From NCBI GenBank assembly GCA_008508345.1, contig QNGE01000893.1:1-64000 (forward strand): DNA of 64,000 bases. The letters run 5' to 3'. Origin of the DNA: Paragonimus westermani (taxonomy: Eukaryota; Platyhelminthes; Trematoda; Plagiorchiida; Troglotrematidae). Shown here piece after piece: positions 43,601 through 55,600 of the stretch. The position numbers and the translations under genes are program-made. The notes below the pieces were generated by a model, which worked only from the letters and a program-made list of their open reading frames with translations, made no database searches and was not told the DNA's origin. Within the stretch, counting starts at the first letter, position 1. Each line of letters opens with the position of its first letter.

Positions 43601-46600
43601 GTCAATGATGTACTGACGAAATTTTCATTCTTCTCCAGATTGGAACATCGCCATACGTACCGCCGGCCGAAACGTGCCATTTTTCTTGACTGTAAAGGTG
43701 CGTTTGATTCAGCGAATCGGTCTACAGTTTGAGAGTCGCCTAAACACAGGGGTGTGCCGACCAAGTGTGTGAAAATATTGTCAGTACTCTGTCTTCATAT
43801 TTCGGCTCTGATTAGAGTTTACGGTGAAATGTCTGACAGTTTCTTCAACATCGTTAACGTGTGTCAAAGCTGTCTTCTTTCACTGTTTGTGTTTAATTTG
43901 GTCATGGACGAAATAATGGAGGACTGTCTGCGGTACTCACAAGAATCGGGCGTGGATCTTCTACCTGATGGAGGACTGACTGATCTTAGTTATGCTGACG
44001 ATAGGGTGTTTCTAGTTGGAAATGCTCAAGCAGCACAGACAGCATTGGATGCTACTTTGAGCTCTGCTAGATACTTTGGAATGCGCTTTGCAGCCTCAAG
44101 GTGCAAAATGCTCCAGCAGGACTGCCGTGAATACGTAGATTGAATGCTAGACAGTGAAATTGTAGAGGGTGTTGACACTTTGAAAGTTTCCTCGGCAGCG
44201 GCAGAGATATAGGGGATGAAATGGAAGCTCGTGTTCTCAAGGCTAGGGCGTTGTTCACCATCCTAGGACATCCTTGGCGACAGAAAGACACTCCTCTAAA
44301 GCTTAAGGGTTCTGTAGATAGGGCGACTGTGAAAGCTGTCACCCTATAACTGAAATTCGGCCACTCAGAGTAAACGATCTCTTCAGGTGTATGAACATCG
44401 ATGTCGGCGTTCGGTCACTCGTGTCGAGTGGCGTAAGGGAGTAGACAACGAAGAGGTTAGAAGGTGGGTATTTGGTATTGGGTGCCAAGTGAGTTTCTTC
44501 GCTTAATCTGCAAGTTTGCGCAGACTTAGATGGTTGGACCGTATGTTTAGGATATCACCTAGTTGTTTGGTACATCTAGCCCTTTCGATAGTACTGTAGC
44601 CGACCGGTGTAGGATGAGTCGGACAGATAATGACCATTCATTGCGTTGTGAGGTTATCATTATCGTAGGAACCGAGAGTCTGTGGTTTGGGCTGCCGCTT
44701 GCCTCGACAGTGTTGTGAGATATGCTGGACGAAAGTGTTACCAAGAAGGTCGAAAATTTCTTAAAGAACACTAAAGGATGGTTTAAAAATGTTGTAATTC
44801 CAGGTACGCCATTGACTGCGGCGCATCGCTATCTCAGACAAGGTTTTTAGCCAACGATTTGAGTGACCGCTGCTACTCCAGCCAGGCAGGAGACACGTAC
44901 CCACTTTGCGCAGTGGAGCAGTCAGGGCCTTCATGTGTCGTGACCACACTGTTGCTTTACCGCCCAGCCGTCAGTTGCCTGATTGTATAATGCCCTGTAC
45001 GGTGAACCCTCAGCTGACAGGTAATACGTGGCCCAACTATCGGAGGTGAAACGCAGCGAATCGGTTGACATCTTCTTTGCGAATGGACCTCGTTTACGAG
45101 CGGTAGGGCAAAGCAGAACGTACGCCAGCATTACTTACCCTTCCTTTTAGCAATAAACTAACGTCCTTTCGACGTCACAGATGACGCAGGCTAACAACGG
45201 CAACTTCTGCCTTTGCTATCCACGGTGATATGTCATCAGCAATATTACAAGTTGGCGAGATGGTGTTACCTAATTATGTGAAACTGTACACAGTCTCGAG
45301 CGGATTACATACACTGAAGAAAGTAAGAGTGGAAATACCCTAATCTTGATGCAGCACTGTACACTTTGAATGTGCGAAGCACACTCTACACAAACCATGT
45401 TTTTGGTAGAGGAGTTAAGTAAAACACTATCACCCGCATACTCCCGATCGGTCAACTTAGCCTCAGGAAGAACAAACAAGAATTGGTGAACTCCAATGAC
45501 GATTCCCCATAAACTCTGCTTGGGAGTTCAGTTTCTTCGTCCAAAGTCACCTTCCTCGAGAAAACGATTCTGACTAATCAGAATGAGCAAAAATGTCGTG
45601 AACAGTCGAGAAGTAACCTTCGCTATTTTTTACCTTTCCGACCATTACGCCGCTATGCTCATTGGTGGCCTAGCGACTTTACCACTATTTTTGTTACTGC
45701 CCTTCGACTTTCTGATTCAGGAATATCTGTAGATCGCTATGCACCACATAAACACCCTGTAACTTTCTGCTCAACGCACACGTTGTTGGAGCGGAACAAA
45801 GTTGTATTCTGCACTTGCCTTTTGGTGTATCTTGGTAGCAATTGACGCGACGGTCGCGTTATTTCCTGGATTAGGTTTTTCCGTGTTAATCATTACGGGG
45901 AGGAGAATCCGATTTCTATCAAGCGAATCACTATACTACGGAGGAAGCAGCGTTTTCTTTGGAAGGTTGACGGCAAACTTTCACTATGCTTATTGATTGT
46001 ACATACAGTGATCACAGCAGATTCACGCATCTTCCGGATATTCCCTTGCGAAGAAAACAGCTCCGAAGAACGTTACGAACAACTGAATCGAAAGCAGCCG
46101 TTAGGTCTAAAAACACCACGACTGTTGGGTGCCTATGTGAGTGCCGATGTTCGAAGATCGGTTGAAGGGTAAAAATGTGATTGACACACTCTCGACCTGT
46201 TCAGAATCCTGACTGTTCTCCGCATGTCTAATTTTCTCTGGGCTTAGTGAGCCGACGTAATATAAGACCAGTGATTAAATTGGACGCATCAAACACTTGG
46301 ATGACCCCTCTGTGGTTGTCACATTTTTGAAAACAGGAATTACTGTTGATAGGCGCCAATCACGAGGTTCCTTTCCAGTTTTCAGAATCGTCTAGAGGAG
46401 TTTCCTTAGTTTATATATCAACCTTTCACCGCCATCCTTGAATAGAGGAGGTAAGAGGCCTGGACCAGGAGCTTTGTTATGCTTCAATAACTTAAGCTCC
46501 AGGCCACTTTTGATTATAACGGAGGGCCGTCTGGAACGCAATAACTAACCATTCGGGTCCCACCATCCACGTGGTGTGGCTGAGGTCAGCTGAACTGTTC

Positions 46601-49600
46601 TCCAAAATGTTCAGCTCACCTTTCAAATTGGTGCGATCTATTGGTGACAGGTTAGTCATCTTTTCCGCATATGGTTTCACTTACACCGACTCGACGGCCA
46701 GTACAACCACGAACCAGAAAAAGAGCCTTCTGCTATTCCGTGATAAAAAGGTTCTTTCCATCTCTTCCAGCTGTTCGACCAATTAGTACTTACGGTCTTT
46801 ACGCAAGCTTTTAGTCAGCTGACGTTTAAATTCTCGACGGTCGTCAACAAGTTCCAAGTCGGGTGGAATCGGGCGACGTTTGTTCATGAGGCTTATCAGT
46901 GTAACAGAATTCCAGTCCTGTCACAACTGAACAGCTCCTTCGGAACATACCTCCTCACAGCATGCCTTCGTAGCTGCGGCGATTTGTTCCCAGTGTTCTT
47001 AAGGACCTTTCACCTGACAAGATCCGGGCAACTTGTTCACCAGTGCTTCCTGACAAACGTCCTTTACACCTTCCTCGCTTGAATGTCAGTTAAGTATCTT
47101 GCATTTACAAGTGTCTGACCTCTGGGCAAATGACAAAACGGAATGAACACGCACAACAGCATGACCTGAATTCCGGTGGTTACTCCAAGATGCACGACGG
47201 TCTTTAAAATACTGGCTGAGAAGCACACGGAGGTTTCCATGTGACACTGTGCCTCTTCTCGTGTTGGAATGAGGCGCTCGAAATATGGAGACTGTTGGAT
47301 GTACACAGCTGCTGCTGTCTTTCACCATTGTCGGTGCGTTGTGCCCGGACGCCAAACGGACCTCCCATCCGCTTTTGTTTTGGAGAACAGTCAGGCTGAT
47401 CGTGAAAATCACCAGATAGTATGATGCTGTCAGAGTATTTAGTCCGCCCCAGAATGTCAACGAAGGCGTCCTTGAACGCATCTTCGGTAACATCCGGCTA
47501 ACTGTCCGTTGAAGCATAAGCCGGTATAATAACCGATATATTGAGTCTGACAGCTCACAAGCGACTGTTTAGCCTCTGCAGGTCGGGTACATCTTTCAGG
47601 CTGGAGCCCTTGGGACTCACAGAGTCGGAAGGTGGAGACTTTGGTTGAGATATCAGCTAACCGAGTACAGTGGAGTGACTACTGTCATCATTTGGTTGGG
47701 TTGTCTTTGATGTATGTGCACTTGATGACGCGGGGCAGTGAAAACTGTAAGGAAGCTGTCTTTTTCATGACACCTGGCCTTCAATGTTTATTAGGAGTTC
47801 ATTTGTGACTGGGGTAGTTTCCGTTTGTAAAGTGTAAAAACCTTGGTGTTGACTGTTTGAGTATCAATGTAGTTGTTTGAACTTTTTCGTCCTCCTCTAT
47901 CTTTTTAACATGTCCTGTTATCTCCCTCTGTTTTTATGTTAGTTACTAATAGATAGGGACCACTGGCTTATCGATATCGGTGCTGATTATGTTGATGGGA
48001 GATAGCCTGAAGATGCCGCTGGGCTGACAGCATCTTTACTTTGTCAGGATTGATGAAGGGAAATTGAGAATCGCGGTCCATTTGCCCTAACGGCAACTAC
48101 TGTTTACGAAATTTAGCTAAATATATCACGTTTACTGTAGCGTCACTTAAATCGCATACGCTTTTACCTTAATCAGTAACTGTATCTAGCTCTTCTGAGA
48201 GTTGCTGTTCAATGTGCTCTGTTTGGGAATTGCACGATAAAACGGGATTCTTTATTTTTCGCAGTCGGTTATGTTATCCTTATTTCTGCCATAGGGCGCA
48301 TTCACTGTGATAAAATGACGGCCTGCCTGCATCAGGCTATTTCTCCTACCATAACGGACTTCGGGTAATTCGTGATACTGAAACATGTCAGGGCCTCACA
48401 AACAAACCCACCTACAGCTGCCGTTTAGGACCTAGAGATTCGCTGATCGTGGGAGCAGGGGCATTATCGTGCACGTTGTGTTTGCTTCTGGGAGTTGTAT
48501 TGGAGTAATTCCTGAGCGAAAACGGCGGAGATACGTAGCGCCACCCATCGGTCCCTCTGATCTAATATTCAGTGGCATAAATCGTCTGCGCAGTTCAGTG
48601 TGCCGTGGTAAGCATACCTGAATAACTCTCCAGACAGGATAAATGGTGGAACCGGCACAGACAGTTGTTGTCTGTTGCCATCAGGTTCCATCTGACAGAT
48701 AAAGAAACGCCAGCTCTGACTGGAGATAACTGTACACCATCAAAAACCCAATACAATTGCTCCGGATAATGTCCTAGTTATCCTCCACGCATATGCCGAA
48801 CCCAATTCAGGAGTTCAGAACCCCGACTGACCACCTTTCCGACCTGGGATAGTGGCCTAAAACACTTCAACACTCTGGCCTTATCTTACCCACACGCCGA
48901 ATCTTTTCAAACAGGTTCTGCTTGCTATAAACAGTGGAGCCGCCTCTTGGTATTGGTTTTATTCCAAAGTTACTTCACTCTTCAACAACGTGAATGGGCT
49001 TCAAAACTTGTGCTCTCTACGAAATCCCTTTGTAGTAAGCATCACGGAAACCCAGTGTAAAACGGAAATACGGGACGACGAATTGACTATGACCGGCAAT
49101 GTTAAAAAAGCGGCAAAGGAACTTATGTGGCTTTCCCGAGGATCTCGTGTCTGCAGCAACGTTCTACTGTATCTTCCTTAACCGGTTCGCCAAGTGGTCA
49201 TCGCAGCTGGACTTTACTTGCTAGACTGGACTGATCTACAAACGCTTTTTGCGCATAAGGATGAGGACAAAGATTTGCATGACGCTGTGCTCGGAATACC
49301 ATTCTTAGGTTGCACTCTAACCTCTACTGAGACTTTAGTTTTCTGGTGCCATATTTCAAGAACTCTAGTTATTGGTACATCTACATCCATCGTGGAATTC
49401 TCCGGAGCAGTAGTGAAGGCTGGACTATTACACCATGTTCATGGTTATATTCGGTGATGTGCCACCTTGTCTTGAATACGGCCTTACCAACCAGGTCGGC
49501 ACAGTTGGTTGGCACAAATTACCGCTTCACTTGGTCATAGTGTGGTGGATTGTCAGGCCGGAGGTGCGAGTTTTCGAACGCCCGACCGAATACCTCAACG

Positions 49601-52600
49601 TGGGGGAGGTACGTTCGAAAACCTGCCGCGATCGGATNCTCCGGCCTGACAATCCACCACAATAGTGATCATGTGGCGTTAGAATTCAGAGACTTATGTG
49701 ATAGTACACAGTATTTTTCCCAACGTGTGAGTCTAGAGGCCCATCAGAATGTGAATTTCGCGGCGTTAAAGACGTACCTTAACAAAGCTGGATGGTCCAG
49801 CTTCATAAAAACAGCCTAGATGATCATCGGCCAATCATCACTGAGGTACTCTCTGGCATTGTTGACACTCGCGTTCCACTGAAGTGTCCCTGGCCTAGTA
49901 AGACACTGGGAAGTTTAAAAAAAATAGTCACACTTTTAATCACGTTGAACTGCATCTAAACGAATATTTGTGTAAACAGTGAAATGTGACAGAAGTGGAC
50001 TGTTTGTTCGCAACCAAAGAGACTGGTAAGGTTTTGGCTCGCTGTTTTTTGCGGTATTATTAGTGTTGGATACAACCAGCTGTCATCTAAACACCTCAGT
50101 TCTAAGTACTCTGTTATTTTCGGCACAGTCGTCACTTGTATTCTTGGGTTAACGGTGCCGCTCTACTCCAAATTGGTAAACGTAGTAGTCTACAAATCTC
50201 CCGGTCTATATTTGATATCCCCTGTCCTGAAGCGTTGTGCTGTCGAATTAGCCGAAACGCTCGCAGTACTTTTTAATCGTCCCTTGACAAAGTGCCATCG
50301 ATCGGAAGCCTGGGAATGATTCACAACCAGACCTGATTATAATGGTGACTGCAGAACTGACACCACAACCTATCAACGAGTAGCGTTACTTTCAATGGTC
50401 TCAAAAATAATGGTGATCTTACTGGATGACTCCCTCTGGGTCACACATAGGAAATGTTACCACGGACCAGCATGACTACCGTATCGGTTATCCATGCGTC
50501 AAAAATCTGCTGACTGTTCGCGATATTTGGACAAAGGTTGCCGATATAGTATTGGTTATTGATTTGCTGTATCACAATCCCTCCAAGGCTTCTGATGAGA
50601 TGGATCACTCCCTTTTGTTATGGAAATTCCATACTTACGGTCTTGATATTCAGAGGTGGCTCGAAAATTATTTCACTGAACGTGGTGGGTGGACAGTTAG
50701 ACTTGTTGACGACCAATGACAGGATTTCGCTAGGACCCACCTTAGAACCCCTGTTCCTCGTGCTTTTCGTTTGTGAACTGTTCTGCATTGGATAGTCGCT
50801 GATGTTGCTTCACGCCGACAAACCAACACTCGGGTGAGCTGCAGAACGTTCGGGAGATGTGGAAATCATACAGAGCGCGTTCCACTGATGGCTTTTAGAG
50901 AATAACTTTCTGTTGAATGTCGACTGGTGCCAAGTCACACACATGCCATCGAGATCGTGCTGACTACCAGGTTGGCGACATTAGGTGTGGGACCTGGTGG
51001 TAGTAATATTTTCCGCGAATTGTAGCAACCGTTGTTAAAAACCACAAATGACGTTACGCTTCCTGAGAAAAACATGAAACCTTCCACCCCGAAACCTCCG
51101 TAACTGCGTTCGTCTCCACACACGGAAACGGAGATGCAAGCTCGTCATTCTTACCATAAGAAATGGAGCTTACTGAAAGTGTTCAAGGAAGGGCCACTAG
51201 AACAGTTGAAAATGTGGGAAAATCCCCTCTCAACGAAAATCAATGGACTTGTGCCAATTCTGTATATATTACAGATACTTTAAAAGAAATCCTGTTCACG
51301 CCCATAAAATCATTCGTTAAAACAAGATTCTAGAATGGGGAAGCTGTCAGGTTGACAAAGGCAGTCGAGGCCCGTTCACACTAGACCATACTGCCTAACT
51401 CTATGATCACGGATACATCGGTTGGGAGTTTTAAAACTCTACTCATGAGAGACAGCTTGCACTACATGTCTCCTAACACGCTCACAGATAGTTGGATTTG
51501 CATTTATAATGGGAAGTTTTTTAAGTGCATTCCAATATTCGTTGCTGATGTGATTTCACTACAACAGCATCTTTGAAGCTTCCACTGGCGCACTTTAATT
51601 CGTTTCTAATGTGTATAAACCGTCAAACACCGTTTTTCTCCTACTGAGCACAAGGACAGGAACATAAGCGAAGATCTTTCTTCCTTTATTATCGACCTGT
51701 AACCTATACGTGAAACATTAGAATTACATTGTAGGCGAGGAACTAAAATTCCGTAACCTTAGAGTGATATCCTTCTCTCGGACAAATGTCCTACTCCATG
51801 GAATAGTAAATGCCAAGAACGAACTACCATAAAAATGTCTGAATGTTGCCTATATTACAACTCTGAGGGGATTACTCAATGTAGCCTGACAGGTGTTATT
51901 TCTAGGATCATAAACAGTAGACAGCTTCATATCCTTGTCCTTAACTAACTGTTGCTGTTACATCTGGTTCTCCCACCATCAAAACTCTTCCAATCATTTT
52001 CCGTTTTATGAATTTCTTCCTCCATAGCCAAATATTGTCGTTTTTTGTGCAAGTATTTAATTGTTAAGGTTTCTTGAAAACATCCATGCCACGTTGCACT
52101 GTAAAACTAAGGCCATCTAGAATCTTCAGAAAGACCGAGTTTTTGCATGGTTTCTATGATGGCTACAAAGTTTGTACTGACCTACGGACTCTAATGATTC
52201 AACGACGCAAGTAAATGACAAATGAGTTAGTAACCACAGCTTTCGGGATCTGTCGTTCATATAGTGTGTACGGTAGAAATTCACCGGAGGAGTGGCAAAA
52301 ACCACAAAACCGGTCGTGTATGTTCGGCCGAGTTTGAGCATTAAACATAATATTTATGTCATTTTACTCACATATAGATCTACGGAGGAGGTCTACGTGA
52401 GTCATACACTTTTACTGCCGCACTTTTTAACCTATCTCTAAAATTGTTATTTCAAACTGTCTGGGTGGTGGCCACATTGCTGGCCCTCAAATGTGATGGA
52501 TTTCTGAATTTACCCTATACTTTGGTTGACACGCGACTGATGTTGTCACCTCGGCTTGAGGTGTGGCAGTAGATGTGCTTGGATTTTGCAAGCTCACGGC

Positions 52601-55600
52601 TCAAGCCAGTTCATTAAATCGACAATCACAAGCATACGGGGGGTGGTATTCGCGGATCCCATGGAGAGATCACCTGCATATGCAGTTGAAGCAACCATAT
52701 TTACCTGACAGGGTTCAAATAGGCTGTCAGCCAAGAAGGGATTTGACACTGGTAACATGTAAACTGGGGACTCCTTACTGCTCTGGAAAAAGAGGGTACA
52801 CCCCTTTGTTTCTCTTAACAGTTTTGGGTTGTAGAGCGTTGGGACATTTTCGCCCATTCTCCACAACGTCCGCTAGAAACTCGGATAATGGAAAACTACA
52901 TATATGACAGGTAGACTGGAAGGACGAGTTGTAAGCAGAACACAAACGACCCGATAGAAAATAGTTCACGGCAAACTAGCGAGAAAACGATCGGGAAAAA
53001 GTGTGACTTTGGGTTGTCGAAAAAACGGAAGTGTAACAATATACGATCATATAATGCCGATTCTGCAAACGTCAAAATCAACTGCGAGATAGGTGGATTA
53101 CGTGGCGAACCGAAAATGTCTCTACAAGGTCTACGTTGCTAGGTTGATAAAAAAACGAGCTGTGGGTGCATCCGAAATGAAAGCAAAACAGACTGACGGC
53201 CTTTTTTGGATGACTGTCACAAGAACCTGTGAAGTAAAGCAGCTACCCTCAGCTACCTGCCATTCCGTGCGACCCAATCGCGTCGGGTTGAGTCAAGAGC
53301 TAGTTGACCTCTGTTCGTGGACATATTTTGCCAAAACTCCGAATGCCCGAGTTTTTCACCGGGCATCCGGTTACTTGACCGTATCTCGCAGCCAACCAAT
53401 ATGGTTATGTTGTTTTGGTCATTACATACTGGTGGACTTAGGCGTGGTGGATTCAGTATGACAGTGGTCTGATTGGGTAATTAGGTCCAAATGTGAAATT
53501 CCTGGGCTTTCGACCTGGCTTCTTAGCTCAGATGGTAGAGCGCTTGCCGCGCCTTGGCATGTTGTATCTGTTGATGATTCGAATTCAGCCAAACTTCAGA
53601 TTTTTCACAGTTGGGTCTCCTCCAAAATTACCAAATCTGCCACAGTACTTACCACTGGTGCTTAACTTTCTTAAAACAATGAAGGAGAAAGCTAGCCCCA
53701 CCCAAGAGGACTTATGTATATACTCGAACACTCCATACTGAGATCCATACAGTTTGCAAACAAAAACCACCCGAGTCACAAGTGAAAGTAGGGTGTCATC
53801 AGCCACCTTACGGTTTTCACCGTTTAGCGTCATTAAGTGCATCTACTTCACAAAAAACTCAGCCGAACACCGACAACATTCGCACCACTGAGCCCGATTG
53901 GCCAACATCTCTCCCAGATTCCCCAGCCACCGACTCTGGGGGTCACGAAGGCCACCACCCGGGAAAGAAACTCGACCTAGAGTGGCCACACCATTGAGGA
54001 AAGACTTCATTTGTCAACCTCGGTTCATCATCTGTGCACTTCACACCTTACGCCAGTCGGCCGCATAATCGAAGTGGAGTGACTGGTGCGGTAGATGACT
54101 AGCTGTCATCTTTAGTGCAACATCGGCATCATTCATCAGGACCAATCAGTCACACCACTAATCTATCAGGTCAGTAAGGAACAACACATGCGAATGCAGG
54201 CGAGCATATATGTGCGCGTGGATGCATGCAAACACCGATCGACATGGTCAGCGCGCACAACGGATGCAAAGACCAAACTGGCACTAACTGCAAAAAGTGA
54301 AAAACGTGACTACGACAAGTTTCCTTTTATTTATGGATACCTTCAGTCGTAAAGACTATAAAGTTTAATCCACAAAACATGTCTGATTTGATCGTTCTGC
54401 ATGCAGCTCATGGTTTTCTCCGATTTCACGTGAACAGATTTCATGTTTTATCAAGTTTCATTTCAACCCACTGATCAACGGCGGACTGCCGACGTCCCTT
54501 AAATTCCATTTCGTCAGCTTACAAATAAGTGCGGAATGTTTTGCTCTTTTAGTCGCCCTATGCGGCCTTTGATTTCTGCTTCACGAATCACTGGTAATTT
54601 TTGGAGGTAAGGTAATCAGACACATGAGGATACTTTTAGCAACCGGCCTTTCACGTCAGTGGAGACAGCGCAGTACAGTACAATCACTAATGAGATGAAG
54701 CTCCCAAAAACAGTATACAAGTTTCAGTACAAACTGCATAACATCTAAAGAGCGATGCACTGTACAAATGATCTTGACATATATTTTTCCGGAATAAAAT
54801 TGTTAATGCATTCTACGTCGTCGATGCATGATGTAGATCGTTTACCGTTTCAATGGAAGGCTATATGTGGAAAAGACCCCTTACGTTCTCTCCCTCGGCG
54901 ATATTTGGCGACGAGAAAAATTCTATCCGCGTGAAACGACTGCCTAGCGATACTGCTGGAGTGATGTCTGATGAGATGGTATGTGTGAATTCGTGGATAG
55001 GCCGTGCACATTCAGAGGGATGGGTGGGTCGATGCGTTTTCAGTGACTGTTTTGAACAGACTGACTATCCCCCGCAATCGTTTTCATCATGACCATTGAC
55101 AAAACAGTTAAAATAAAATTCTGACGAAATATTTCTAGGTATTCTCACATTAAGGTAAGTCACTGCGTAAATGGGTTACCCTCCCAGGTTGTTTTCTTTG
55201 CTATCTCCGATTACCGTCTACATGCTCACCGGAGTCGTCCGTTTTCAGCCGAACTCGGGTGTATACGGTAACTCGAGCTGTTGCGATTAATCTTTCGAGT
55301 GAGCATGGTCATTTGAAGAGGAAGAGCTTAACAAGCGACATATCCCGCTCACCTACACCCTTTGTTATACATTTGTTTGTATTTCTATTATTAAACCTTC
55401 CCGTTTTATGTTGCTTGTGTGACTGCCTGTACTTTTTCCAATATAAACAGGCAGTGAGAAAATGTTTATCATTCATTTAAAAAAGCCACTTTTTGAATTT
55501 CGAGAATCGCTTAGCAGCTTTTTAGGGAAAAGTGTCGCTTTCATAGTGATGCTGTATATGCAAATTCAGTCGATCTTCAGCAGTAACAGTCCTTGCCACC

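Noticed and set aside
53518..53592. A functional tRNA gene
   Set aside because: The A box is good, but the acceptor stem, anticodon arm and T arm do not form; it is a SINE head.
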